NCBI GenBank assembly: GCA_963666935.1
Contig: OY762936.1
Coordinates: 1,612,001-1,676,000, forward strand
Origin: G963666935 sp963666935
GTDB lineage: Bacteria > Bacillota > Clostridia > Christensenellales > CAG-138
Direction of reading: 5' to 3'
Length of the DNA: 64,000 nucleotides
Within the stretch, counting starts at the first letter, position 1, and each line of letters starts with the position of its first letter. Of the stretch, positions 17,148-25,361 are shown one piece after another. A model generated the notes under the pieces. It made no database searches, was not told where the DNA came from, and worked only from the letters and a program-made list of their open reading frames with translations. Position numbers and translations under genes: made by a program.

Positions 17148-17603
17148 TTAACGATCCCTACGCCCAAAAACGGCAATTTACAAGCTTTATTTTACACTCA
17201 CTTTTCTAGCCTTGATATCAATATCACCGTCTCAACGGTATTACCAAAGTCCTACAAAGCTCCAGACAGCTATATTAACGTAACTGTAGACTTTGGCAAT
17301 GGGGATGGAATGATACCATTGGGTAAGGTTGACAATAGGCTTACCCTTAATAATATAGCTGAAAGGGCAGACGCATACAAGCCAAAACCACGAACTACTT
17401 ACAGAATGATTAAAGAATGTATCGTTGAAAAATACGACTTCAAAATCCATACATCATATTTTGCCGAGATAAAACGCAGTTTAGGTTTGCCAATGTACGA
17501 TGCTCCTAATGCGGTTGAAACATTAAAAAACCCAAGAAAACATCCCGCTCCTGTTCAAGTAGGTGCTATCAAAGATGCACTTGCTCATTTTGAAATAATA
17601 TAG
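17148..17603 (+). pseudogene. Orphan C-terminal domain, possibly from an RlmD-type methyltransferase
   Basis: An open frame from 17148 to 17603 without a convincing start. Its last ~60 residues (TTYRMIKECIVEKYDFKIHTSYFAEIKR, then GLPMYDAPNAVETLKNPRKHP and a final DALAHFEII) resemble an extension that I associate with the C-termini of some Clostridia 23S rRNA (uracil) methyltransferases. The methyltransferase itself is missing here. The intact rlmD at 34.2 kb lacks this extension. The call is tentative. The rest of 16985-17147 holds nothing that I recognise. Confidence 0.35.
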
Positions 17604-17712
17604 AGCAAATGAATATGGAAATTGCTTCTTACATTCTGTGCGGGAATTTTTATCCTGATTAAAATATGGGAACGGTATCTACAACGAAGCATCCTGATGC
17701 CTTGTATTCTCG

Positions 17713-17739
17713 GTTAGATTCTGTTAACATGACTATAAT
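17713..17739 (+). promoter_or_regulatory. mntR promoter -10 with GTTAG-N6-TTAAC operator-like site
   Basis: GTTAG (17713-17717), 6 nt, TTAAC (17724-17728) lies directly before TATAAT (17734-17739), 26 bp before the regulator's ATG. The -35 region is poor. The element shares GGTTAGA, the second half-site and a following GACTATA with sites at 19879 and 26007. Confidence 0.6.
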
Positions 17740-17764
17740 AAAGGCGCGAAAGGAGCTCATATTT

Positions 17765-18139
17765 ATGAATATCCGGAAATCGGCCGAGGATTACCTCGAA
17801 ATGATGCTGATGCTCAAGGAAAAACATGGTTATATTCGCTCCATTGACATTGCGGACGAGCTTGGCGTAAAGAAGCCAAGCGTATCATATGCCACTAAAA
17901 GGCTCAGGGAAAACGGATACATCACCATGGATTCAGACAGCCATATTACGCTTACTGAAACCGGAATGGAAATTGCGATGCGTATGTATGAACGCCACAA
18001 AACGCTGACCCACCTTCTTATTGCTCTTGGCGTCGATGAGAATGTCGCCCGTGAGGATGCCTGTAAAATAGAACACGACCTGAGCGAACAGAGCTTTCGA
18101 GCCATATGCAAGCATGTTGGAAAGAAAGGCACCGAATAA
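17765..18139 (+). CDS. MntR/DtxR-family metal-dependent regulator
   Basis: A 124-residue metalloregulator. The winged helix occupies residues 1-70 (SAEDYLEMMLMLKEKHG, recognition helix around KKPSVSYATKRL, wing ending ITLTETG). The metal-binding/dimerisation helices follow with MYERHKTLTHLL and ACKIEHDLSEQSF, which contain the Glu/His ligands of the MntR type. There is no SH3 domain, as usual for short Clostridia members. It is expected to repress metal uptake when Mn(II) or Fe(II) is abundant. ATG 17765 has AAAGGAG at good spacing; the frame upstream overlaps the operator. A broken mntP lies convergent. Confidence 0.87.
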   Translation: MNIRKSAEDYLEMMLMLKEKHGYIRSIDIADELGVKKPSVSYATKRLRENGYITMDSDSHITLTETGMEIAMRMYERHKTLTHLLIALGVDENVAREDACKIEHDLSEQSFRAICKHVGKKGTE

Positions 18140-18310
18140 AATCGGAATTCCGAGATATTCAAGAAGCATTTTTGTTCCTATAAGAATCAGAACAATACCT
18201 CCCGCAAGTTCGGCTTTTGATTATAGTTTAATGCCGAGTTTATGGCCAATGAAAATACCAAAAAGTGAAAGCGCGAGTGTAATAAAGCCAATCAGCGAAA
18301 TAGCCGGTAT
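18131..18310 (-). pseudogene. mntP (manganese efflux pump) C-terminal fragment
   Basis: The minus strand reads AISLIGFITLALSLFGIFIGHKLG, then an in-frame stop (TAA at 18223-18221), then SKAELAGGIVLILIGTKMLLEYLG. Together these match the last third of MntP, a six-helix Mn(II) exporter. The N-terminal two thirds are absent, and the remainder carries a stop and runs into the mntR 3' end. It is a dead relic, but its place beside an MntR-type gene supports manganese as a former substrate of this locus. Confidence 0.75.
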
Positions 18311-18381
18311 GGATTAAGCCACTGCTTAATGTATGGCTCGCTGCTCATAAGCAAATTCAAAGAGTTGGTTGGAGAATTGTC

Positions 18382-18828
18382 TCACGAAAGGTCAGGAAGG
18401 TTTTCATCTGATACAGCGATAAAACCCAATATCCCCTCGATTTGATCCGGACTTAAGTCATTCAAATAAGCAATTATTTTTTCACACAGGCCCTGGTGAA
18501 ATTCTTTATGGCTTTCATAGGCCACTTTTCCTTGTTCGGTCAGCTTGAAATAAACTTCCTTCTTATTGGTTTCTATCTTATATTTTTCTATGAGTTTTTT
18601 CTTCAGCAGCTTATCCGCAACCTGAGTTATTGCTCCGTTTGATATGTGCAGCTTATCGGATAATTGCGAGGCATTTATTTCACCGTCGATTCCTATGGCG
18701 TCGATGAAGTGAATTTCAGATTGGTGCAACAGCTCAGAAGTTCCAAAGCTTCTGGGCTTTTTGTCGTTAGAATTGATCTTATATTGCAGGGCTGCCATTC
18801 TTTCCATTATTTTTTGACAATCATCCAT
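18382..18828 (-). CDS. MarR-family transcriptional regulator
   Basis: A 148-residue MarR-type winged-helix protein: N-terminal dimerisation helix, HTH around residues 55-95 (NASQLSDKLHISNGAITQVADKLLKK), wing KYKIETNKKEVYFKLTEQG, and a C-terminal helix. The ATG at 18828 has GGAGCT 6 nt upstream; the GTG two codons earlier abuts the SD and is unlikely. It is the second gene after the EFR1 flavo-ferredoxin gene (15-bp gap). Paired palindromes at the operon promoter fit autoregulation, perhaps relieved by a redox-active or phenolic ligand (inference). Confidence 0.87.
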   Translation of the reverse strand: MDDCQKIMERMAALQYKINSNDKKPRSFGTSELLHQSEIHFIDAIGIDGEINASQLSDKLHISNGAITQVADKLLKKKLIEKYKIETNKKEVYFKLTEQGKVAYESHKEFHQGLCEKIIAYLNDLSPDQIEGILGFIAVSDENLPDLS

Positions 18829-18843
18829 TTTCACAGCTCCGTA

Positions 18844-19698
18844 TTATAGATATATTTTGCTTTTCATATGATCAATTTCTTCTTTTGTCGTAGTGTGCAT
18901 TTTCAGCTTGTTATCCCATGTGCCGGATATATCGTTCGTGTGCAAAACCCCGTCCGGGCAATTTGCGATGCATCTGAAGCAGGCTATACAGGAGGCGGGG
19001 TCTGCAATCCCTTTTTCGGCGTCCATGGCATTTGTCGGGCAGAGCTTTTCACATAACATGCATATGGAACAATTCTGGGCATCCCTTGTTGGAAGCTGGG
19101 TTATCAATTGAAACCTGAATTTTTCGGCCATATCCAACTGTTCAGAAGGATACATAGGCTTATCTAAATCACAGATTGCATCCGGATCTTCACCTGTAAA
19201 TCTTTTCAGTGTTTTGTGGGCGTATTCCTCTGCAACCTTAAAGTCGAATTGGTTCGGGCGTCCTTCGGCAGCCTGCCAGCCGCAGCGGTTGAATGTATGT
19301 ACGCCCAGAAATTCAGCGGTGGACACAAGGATAAAGTTGCGTTTTTCTAGTAGCTCCTTTATATAATAATGGGCTGGGTCCTTCCCAAATCCGCCGAAGG
19401 TGAAAAATACCGAGCATTTCTTTCCGCTTCCGTCAAGTTGTTCAAGCCACTGCCTGCAGACGCGGGGCGCTCTTAATGAATAGATCGGAAATCCGAATAT
19501 AACGGCATCATACTTGCTGAGAGATATCGGTTCTTTCCTGCTTCCATGAGACGTAATATCAATTCTTGTAACGGTAATATCCTGATTTTCTAAACAGCTT
19601 CCTATTGTATCCGCAATCTTCTTTGTGTTTCCGGTTGCGGAAAAATATATGAGCGCAATTTTAAAAGGATTCGGATTGCGCTTATCCATAGTCACCAA
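18844..19698 (-). CDS. EFR1-family flavodoxin-ferredoxin protein
   Basis: About 284 residues. The N-terminal flavodoxin-like domain has the FMN phosphate loop YFSATGNTKK near residue 20. The C-terminal domain carries two [4Fe-4S] motifs, CSICMLCEKLCP and CIACFRCIANCP. EFR1 proteins are thought to move electrons between flavin and Fe-S centres in anaerobes; the partner is unknown. The start is ambiguous: GGAG (19710-19707) best fits the TTG at 19698; the GTG at 19695 or ATG at 19689 are alternatives, and all lie outside the fold. Co-transcribed with the MarR gene from a consensus promoter with two palindromes. Confidence 0.85.
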   Translation of the reverse strand: MVTMDKRNPNPFKIALIYFSATGNTKKIADTIGSCLENQDITVTRIDITSHGSRKEPISLSKYDAVIFGFPIYSLRAPRVCRQWLEQLDGSGKKCSVFFTFGGFGKDPAHYYIKELLEKRNFILVSTAEFLGVHTFNRCGWQAAEGRPNQFDFKVAEEYAHKTLKRFTGEDPDAICDLDKPMYPSEQLDMAEKFRFQLITQLPTRDAQNCSICMLCEKLCPTNAMDAEKGIADPASCIACFRCIANCPDGVLHTNDISGTWDNKLKMHTTTKEEIDHMKSKIYL

Positions 19699-19721
19699 TA
19701 CAATCACTCCATTCGGTTTGT

Positions 19722-19780
19722 TTTAGTAACTAAAATATAATTCAACGTGAGCTCTTTGTCAATATATTTTAGTTTCTAAA
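19722..19780 (-). promoter_or_regulatory. Consensus promoter flanked by twin MarR-type palindromes
   Basis: On the minus strand TTGACA (19762-19757), 17 nt, TATATT (19739-19734). One TTTAG-N3-CTAAA palindrome (19768-19780) sits just upstream of the -35, and a second (19722-19734, extending to a 15-bp palindrome 19721-19735) starts at the edge of the -10. Centres are 46 bp apart. The arrangement is that of a doubly occupied repressor site for the MarR protein encoded in the same operon. Confidence 0.75.
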
Positions 19781-19845
19781 TAATATTTCGGCCATTTTAT
19801 TGAACGAAGAGAAGTATTACCTCTTACAAAACTGAATTTATGGTA

Positions 19846-19908
19846 TTGACAAAATCATCTGCATACCGTATAGTCTTGGTTAGACGTCTCTAACTAAGAC
19901 TATACGGT
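19846..19908 (+). promoter_or_regulatory. Promoter of the ABC importer operon embedded in a 44-bp inverted repeat
   Basis: TTGACA (19846-19851), 17 nt, TATAGT (19869-19874) is a near-perfect promoter. A 20-bp hyphenated inverted repeat (19865-19884 with 19889-19908, loop cgtc, one G-T pair) starts inside it and covers the -10 and initial transcribed region. Its centre contains GTTAG-N6-CTAAC (19879-19894), the same element seen before mntR and before the ABC-exporter pair. It can act as an operator on DNA or as a 5' hairpin on RNA. Confidence 0.75.
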
Positions 19909-20069
19909 GCTGGTTGCTTTATAGCTTAGATATTATCTCATCGAAAAGATGATATAAAGCTACGTAAATCAGCCCCCCACAGGTGATCTGTTATCTCTAA
20001 GTAGTTTACAGCGGAAACCTAGCATTTTGACACATGGTTATAAATGACTAACCCAAAAGGAGATGTAAC
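19909..20069 (+). other. 160-nt leader of the ABC importer operon
   Basis: No ORF is recognised. A stem is possible between gctttata (19916-) and the later gatgatataaagc (about 19949-19961), with catc/gatg closing a gaaaa loop. I could not fit this to a known riboswitch consensus. The SD AAAGGAG lies 9 nt before the TTG start of the first permease gene. Confidence 0.35.
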
Positions 20070-21008
20070 TTGTTTGTATATATAAAGAAGCGGCTGCTGG
20101 GGTTCTTCGTCGTAATCGCAGGGGTCAGTATACTGAGCTTTTTGCTTATCGCACTGTCCAACACTGATCCGGCCGAGCTCATTGCTCGAAAGAGTTCAAT
20201 TGCCGCAACTGATGAGATGATTGAACAGGTACGGGTTGAACTCGGGCTTGATAAACCAATGATTGCCCGGTATTTAATATGGCTGGGTGGATTTTTTACA
20301 GGTGATTTTGGAATGTCCGTTTATTCTTTTCGCCCAATCAGTGAAGATCTTGCAGACTATTTCCCAACTACTTTTGCTCTCGTGGGGCTCTCCCTTGCAT
20401 GGATTATCGTTGTTTCGATACCGATAAGCTTACTATGCGCGCACCATAAAAACGGCGTTTTTGATCATGTAACAAGAGGTGTAACACTGCTTGGCATATG
20501 CCTGCCGACTTTTTGGCTTGGGTTTCTGCTGTTGCTGGTATTTGCAGTCAAGCTGCCGCTATTCACAGTGCTTCCTGCACCGGGTGTCAAAGGACTACTT
20601 CTCCCATCTTTTACACTGGCGGTTCCTATGATTTGCGCCTTTATCCGGGTTTTTCGTTCTTCCCTATTGGGAGAGCTAAACAGAGATTACGTTATTCATG
20701 CAAAATCCAGAGGTTTATCGCCCGGCAGAATCATATTGCGTCATGTGACGCGTAATTCACTCCCGCCCATTGTGACGCTCTTCTGTCAGTATCTTGGTTA
20801 CCTTATCGCAGGAAGCGCCGTGGTAGAAAGCGTGTTTTCACTATCCGGTATCGGCTCTTATCTGATAGCCTGTGTCGTTGCCGCAGATGCCACCGCCGTT
20901 TCCACATGTATTGTCATAATTGCCGCAGTTTTTGTACTTGCGAATTTAGCGGGAGATATTATTAACCGGCTCCTCTGTCCGTGGATGGTGAGGGAAACGC
21001 ATGTTTAG
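20070..21008 (+). CDS. NikB/DppB-type ABC permease
   Basis: A 312-residue inner-membrane permease with six hydrophobic segments. The cytoplasmic EAA-type loop (RSSLLGELNRDYVIHAKSRGLSPGRII-like, near residue 215) is characteristic of the nickel/dipeptide/oligopeptide class, and the N-terminal LLGFFVVIAGVSILSF segment is typical. It starts at TTG 20070 behind AAAGGAGATG and overlaps the next gene by 8 bp. It forms the membrane channel with the second permease. Substrate could be Ni(II), a metal-metallophore complex or peptides; the metal-regulator context favours metals (inference). Confidence 0.87.
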   Translation: MFVYIKKRLLGFFVVIAGVSILSFLLIALSNTDPAELIARKSSIAATDEMIEQVRVELGLDKPMIARYLIWLGGFFTGDFGMSVYSFRPISEDLADYFPTTFALVGLSLAWIIVVSIPISLLCAHHKNGVFDHVTRGVTLLGICLPTFWLGFLLLLVFAVKLPLFTVLPAPGVKGLLLPSFTLAVPMICAFIRVFRSSLLGELNRDYVIHAKSRGLSPGRIILRHVTRNSLPPIVTLFCQYLGYLIAGSAVVESVFSLSGIGSYLIACVVAADATAVSTCIVIIAAVFVLANLAGDIINRLLCPWMVRETHV

Positions 21009-21822
21009 AAGAATTTTACATAACTCTCAAGCTGTAATAGGGCTGCTGTTTATCCTTCTGATACTGACAGCGGCTGCCTTAGCGCCGGTTTTGGCGCCGC
21101 ATAACCCCGAGGAAATCAACGTAAGCAATAAGTACCTAGGAGCCAGCTTAGAGTATCCGTTGGGTACCGACCAGCTTGGCCGCTGCGAATTATCTCGGCT
21201 TTTATTTGGAGCGCGGTATTCGATCGGCATGAGCCTGCCCACGATACTCCTATTGTTTGCTATAGGCCTGTTGCTGGGCAGTTACAGTGCATGCGCCGGT
21301 AAATGGGTGGACCGCATTCTGATTATGATCTGTGATATTTTTATTGCCTTTCCCGCTTTATTGATTGCAGCTGCCATCATCGGAGTGCTGGGAAACGGAC
21401 TGCAGAATATGGCTGTTGCCGTCATAGTGGCAATGTGGGCATGGTTTACGCGTGTTGCCCGGTCCTATGCAGTCATAGAGATGGGGCGGGATTATATCAT
21501 TGCTGCTCGGATATCCGGATGCAGTACATTTCAGATCATCATACGGCATCTGATTCCCAATATTTTACCCCAGTTCCTTGTCTATGTGAGCACGGGCGTA
21601 GCTTCAGCGATTATTATGATTTCCAGCTTCTCTTTCCTTGGGCTTGGCCTACCGTCCGGAGTGGCGGAATGGGGAGCCATGCTGAACGAAGCACGCTCCA
21701 GTTTATACTCAAATCCAGCGCTTTTGATTTACCCCGGCATATGTATTTTAATCACCGCCGCCGGATTCAATTTGTTTGGTGAAGCGCTGCGGGATATGCT
21801 TGAACCAGAGGAGGTGCAATAA
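21001..21822 (+). CDS. NikC/DppC-type ABC permease
   Basis: A 273-residue permease with an N-terminal helix, a periplasmic-facing segment carrying YPLGTDQLGRCELSRLLFGAR, a family hallmark, and five further helices. The EAA loop appears as DYIIAARISGCSTFQIIIRHLIPN. It pairs with the preceding NikB-like protein. The start ATG at 21001 lies within the end of that gene. It overlaps no other gene and is followed directly by the first ATPase gene, whose TTG comes immediately after its TAA. Confidence 0.87.
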   Translation: MFRRILHNSQAVIGLLFILLILTAAALAPVLAPHNPEEINVSNKYLGASLEYPLGTDQLGRCELSRLLFGARYSIGMSLPTILLLFAIGLLLGSYSACAGKWVDRILIMICDIFIAFPALLIAAAIIGVLGNGLQNMAVAVIVAMWAWFTRVARSYAVIEMGRDYIIAARISGCSTFQIIIRHLIPNILPQFLVYVSTGVASAIIMISSFSFLGLGLPSGVAEWGAMLNEARSSLYSNPALLIYPGICILITAAGFNLFGEALRDMLEPEEVQ

Positions 21823-22626
21823 TTGCTGTTGAATATCAATGATCTTTCCATAACCCTGTGTAAAACCGGTGAAACGTTGGTTCAAAACATCAGCTTTTCG
21901 CTGCAAAAAGGAAGTTCGCTTGTTATTCTGGGCCAATCCGGAAGCGGGAAAACCCTGACATGCAAAACGATTACGGGTATCTTGAACCGCCGGAGCTTCA
22001 AAACGGACGGAAAAGTTTTTTATGAAGGACAGGAATTACTAACTATGACGCCAAAACACCAAAGGGAAATTTATGGCAAGCAAATCGCCCTGATTCCCCA
22101 AAACCCAATGACTGCACTAAATCCTTCGGTACGGGTAGGCCATCAAATGGCGGAAACTCTCCGTCTGCATACAGGTCTCAAGGGCGACGAGGCATATATA
22201 AAATTAGAAACAGTTCTTCGGGAAGCGGGGCTCAATTGTGCCGGAGAGGTCATACGAAGCTATCCGCATATGCTTTCCGGCGGGATGCTCCAGCGCGTGC
22301 TGATCGCCATGGCGCTGATGGTGGATTCAAAGCTCATCGTGGCCGACGAGCCCACCACGGCGCTGGATGTGGAGCATCGTAACGAGACGGTGGATACTCT
22401 GCGCCGTTTGCGGGAAAACGGCGCAGCCATACTTCTGGTGACTCATGATTTTAACGTTGCGTCCCGTATGGGAGGAGATATGCTGGTGATGAAGGGTGGA
22501 CAGATTGTTGAGCAGGGTAATATCCGCGAAGTGCTGACTACGCCCAAGCACCCTTATACCCGGGCGCTGATCGATGCCTCATCTCTTTGTGCTGCGACTT
22601 CCAAGCGGGGTGAACTCGCGTGTTAG
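21823..22626 (+). CDS. NikD/DppD-type ABC ATPase
   Basis: 267 residues: Walker A GQSGSGKT near residue 38, Q-loop IPQNPMTALNPS, signature LSGGMLQR, Walker B LIVADEPTTALD, switch His in VTHDFN. The C-terminal part has the oligopeptide-class HPYTRALIDAS motif but lacks the long Cys-rich OppD-type extension, which is nearer to NikD than DppD. TTG start directly after the stop of the permease gene, with GAGGAGGTG upstream. It overlaps the second ATPase gene by 7 bp. Confidence 0.87.
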   Translation: MLLNINDLSITLCKTGETLVQNISFSLQKGSSLVILGQSGSGKTLTCKTITGILNRRSFKTDGKVFYEGQELLTMTPKHQREIYGKQIALIPQNPMTALNPSVRVGHQMAETLRLHTGLKGDEAYIKLETVLREAGLNCAGEVIRSYPHMLSGGMLQRVLIAMALMVDSKLIVADEPTTALDVEHRNETVDTLRRLRENGAAILLVTHDFNVASRMGGDMLVMKGGQIVEQGNIREVLTTPKHPYTRALIDASSLCAATSKRGELAC

Positions 22627-23399
22627 AAACAAAAGCATTATATAAAGATTATTGCGTTATGGATGAAAAAAACGCAAAAAGATCAATTCATGCCGTAGAC
22701 GGTGTGGATATTGTTTTAAAGGATAGCGAGTCATACGCACTGGTTGGAGAAAGCGGCTCCGGTAAAAGCACCCTCTCCCGGCTGCTTATGGGACTCATCC
22801 CGCCGACTTCCGGCGATGTGCTTCTGGATGGAACGAGCCTATTTTGCCTAAACAGTAAAGCGTCAAAGCAGCGTTTTACCCGGATGCAGCTGGTATTGCA
22901 GGATAGCAAAAGTGCGCTCGATCCCAGGTTTACCGTCTATGACAGTATTGCGGAACCGATTCGGAATTTGTTAAATGTCTCACGGCAGCGGGAGGCGAAA
23001 ATGGTCGAAGCGCTGATACGGCAAATGGACCTGCCTCCCACATTGCTGCGCCGCCGTTCCCACGAGCTCTCCGGCGGGCAGCAGAAGCGCGTATGCATTG
23101 CTCGGGCTATTGCCGTTTCGCCGCAGATTGTCATCTTTGATGAGGCGGTGAGCGGGCTGGATGTCATTGTCCGAAAAAGCATTCTCGAACTGCTGAAAAG
23201 ACTACAGACAGAGCACGGATATATCTATCTGTTTATTACTCATGATATTGACGTCGCTTTGTATATGGCCGAAAACATCATGGTCATGAAAGAAGGGAAG
23301 ATTGTGGACAGCGTCCGCTATACCGGTGACACAAGGTGCTTCAAGCATTCCTATTCCCGGTTTTTGATCGACTCGCTGCTTCCGGAAAACGGCGCTTAG
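22620..23399 (+). CDS. NikE/DppF-type ABC ATPase
   Basis: 259 residues: Walker A GESGSGKST near residue 41, the Q-loop LQDSKSALDPRF, signature LSGGQQKR, Walker B IVIFDEAVSGLD and switch His in ITHDID. It forms the ATPase heterodimer with the preceding protein. The GTG start lies inside the end of that gene (7-bp overlap), so translation is coupled. The substrate-binding protein gene follows after 57 bp with its own strong SD, a common way of raising the binding-protein level. Confidence 0.87.
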   Translation: MLETKALYKDYCVMDEKNAKRSIHAVDGVDIVLKDSESYALVGESGSGKSTLSRLLMGLIPPTSGDVLLDGTSLFCLNSKASKQRFTRMQLVLQDSKSALDPRFTVYDSIAEPIRNLLNVSRQREAKMVEALIRQMDLPPTLLRRRSHELSGGQQKRVCIARAIAVSPQIVIFDEAVSGLDVIVRKSILELLKRLQTEHGYIYLFITHDIDVALYMAENIMVMKEGKIVDSVRYTGDTRCFKHSYSRFLIDSLLPENGA

Positions 23400-23456
23400 A
23401 TATTACCGCTTTCAAGCGTGATATATTTATTTCAATTACCTAAAGGAGGAAAGATC

Positions 23457-25094
23457 ATGAAACTAAAACGATTACTCTCTGCGGCTATCTCCGGTATACT
23501 GTGCCTAAGCTTGGCCGCATGCGGCAACGCGGAGCAGTCTACTACAGAATCCGGCGATAATTCAGCGGAAGAGACGATGGTTACCCTGACCGAGAGCTGG
23601 GATTTTCCCACTGGATTTTATCCGATAATCACTTCGGCTAATACGAATGGTTACGGGTTCACGTATTGGGAAAGAAATTTCTACAACACATTGGTGAGTT
23701 ACGATGAAAATGGCGAAATCGCAGGCGAGCTGGCTGAAAGATGGGAAATCAGCGGCGATGGTCTAACCTATACATTCATTCTGCGGGACGGTGTAAAGTT
23801 CTCCGACGGGACAGCTCTGACGTCCGAAGCAGTCAAGACCAGCATTGAGGGCGCCCAAAAAAATCTGGGCGAGTTTGCCGGATCTTTCGGCAAAGTTATG
23901 ACCATCATTGATACCATGGAGACTCCCGACGAGAAGACCGTTGTTATGACTTTGACGCAGCCTTATTACGGCGCACTCAACGATCTGACCATGGCCAACC
24001 CAATGTCAATTGTCAATCCCACAGCGTTTGACGGCGATTCCTACGAAATCTGCAAACAACAAACAATGGGTACCGGCCCGTACATGTATGCCGGCGACTT
24101 TGACGGTACAACGTATACCTTTGTCAACAACCCCTACTATTGGGGTGAAAAACCGGCGGTTGACAGTTTTAAAATCAAAGTCATCGAGGACAACGACGCC
24201 AAGGTGCTGGCTTTGCGTAACAACGAAATCGATGCGATTATCGGCGCATCTTGTTTAAGCTATGACGCCTACAGCGAGCTTTCCGGCGATGAATCTTTCG
24301 GAACGGGTATTGACGAACACGGTACATTGACCCGGCACCTGGGGCTCAATCTATCCAAAGCACCCTTTGACGAAGTTCTTGTTCGCCAGGCCATCGCTTA
24401 CGCAATTAATAAAGACCTGCTTTGCTCGTCTGTATTTGCCGGCATAGAGTCGCCGGCAGATAAGCTACTTATGACCAGCAAGCCCTATTGCGACGTAGAT
24501 CAGACAGTATATCCATTTGACCTCAACAAGGCCAATGAATTGATGGATGAAGCGGGATGGATAGACATCGATGGAGACGGCGTCCGTGAAAAGGACGGTC
24601 AAAAACTGGAGCTTGAAATCATCTATTCTTTGGAAGCAAATAATTTAGACGACGCTGTGCTTGCCATTGCCGGCCAACTTGCAGAAATCGGTTTCAGCAT
24701 CACGCCAAACGGCGCTGATATCATGACATGGCTGGGGTCCGTCGGATCCGGAGATTATGATTTTAACATGTATCAAACCTACGGCGGAGCTTATGACCCA
24801 TATACGCTTATGACCAACATGAATTCCGATGTCAGCCAGGACCCCGGACTGTTTCTGATATCCGCCTTTCTGGATGGCGGCAACGAGCTTATCCTCGAAT
24901 TGGACAGAACCAGCGATTCAGAGCGTGTCCAAGGAATTTACGCCGAGGTGCTTGGAACGATAGCCGAGCAGGCCCTTATGGTTCCTATTTCCTATACCCG
25001 AGAGTATGCAGCATGGAACAGCGATATCATAGCAGGGTATGATTTCTATCCCGGCAGCAGATACGTCAACGTCGCCAATATCCACATTAAATAG
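23457..25094 (+). CDS. Family-5 solute-binding lipoprotein (NikA/DppA-like)
   Basis: A 545-residue extracytoplasmic binding protein. The signal peptide ends in the lipobox LAAC (Cys at about residue 21), so it is tethered to the membrane as a lipoprotein. After a Ser/Glu-rich linker comes the SBP_bac_5 fold, with GELAERWEISGDGLTYTF and LRDGVKFSDGT motifs and a C-terminal NIDxxxN-like region replaced by DYDFNMYQTYGG. The short-ligand layout and TLIDT-like TIIDTMETPDE resemble NikA-type proteins, so a nickel or metallophore substrate is plausible. Start ATG 23457 follows AAAGGAGG; the upstream in-frame ATG is not supported. Last gene of the importer operon. Confidence 0.88.
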   Translation: MKLKRLLSAAISGILCLSLAACGNAEQSTTESGDNSAEETMVTLTESWDFPTGFYPIITSANTNGYGFTYWERNFYNTLVSYDENGEIAGELAERWEISGDGLTYTFILRDGVKFSDGTALTSEAVKTSIEGAQKNLGEFAGSFGKVMTIIDTMETPDEKTVVMTLTQPYYGALNDLTMANPMSIVNPTAFDGDSYEICKQQTMGTGPYMYAGDFDGTTYTFVNNPYYWGEKPAVDSFKIKVIEDNDAKVLALRNNEIDAIIGASCLSYDAYSELSGDESFGTGIDEHGTLTRHLGLNLSKAPFDEVLVRQAIAYAINKDLLCSSVFAGIESPADKLLMTSKPYCDVDQTVYPFDLNKANELMDEAGWIDIDGDGVREKDGQKLELEIIYSLEANNLDDAVLAIAGQLAEIGFSITPNGADIMTWLGSVGSGDYDFNMYQTYGGAYDPYTLMTNMNSDVSQDPGLFLISAFLDGGNELILELDRTSDSERVQGIYAEVLGTIAEQALMVPISYTREYAAWNSDIIAGYDFYPGSRYVNVANIHIK

Positions 25095-25255
25095 AGCTGC
25101 TTCGTAAAACAAGTATGCTTCGCTTGACTGGTTCGGCGGGTGGGAAGCTCACCGCCGGCCGGTCTGCAAATGCGGGCGTCTTATTGCAGCTTTGACTTAA
25201 ACGGGACGAATTGTAATACTGCCCGATTTGTAAACACAAAAGTTCAAGTTGCTAC

Positions 25256-25284
25256 TTGAAAAAACACAAATAATGAGTTATAAT
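25256..25284 (+). promoter_or_regulatory. Promoter of the tetR gene
   Basis: TTGAAA (25256-25261), exactly 17 nt, TATAAT (25279-25284), 77 nt before the TetR ATG. No clear palindrome overlaps it. The region 25095-25255 after the binding-protein gene holds no gene that I can recognise. Confidence 0.75.
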
Positions 25285-25361
25285 AAATTCCGCTGGTATT
25301 TATTACTTAACAGACAACACCTTGGTTGAAACTCGCATAAATCGTTAGAGGTAAAAGTGAG

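Noticed and set aside
19865..19908. A NikR operator before the importer
   Set aside because: The NikR half-sites GTATGA and TCATAC with 16-bp spacing are absent; the element fits DtxR-like half-sites better.
19909..20069. A possible cobalamin or NiCo riboswitch before the nickel/peptide-type importer
   Set aside because: Neither the B12 box nor the conserved NiCo elements could be found; kept only as an unexplained leader.
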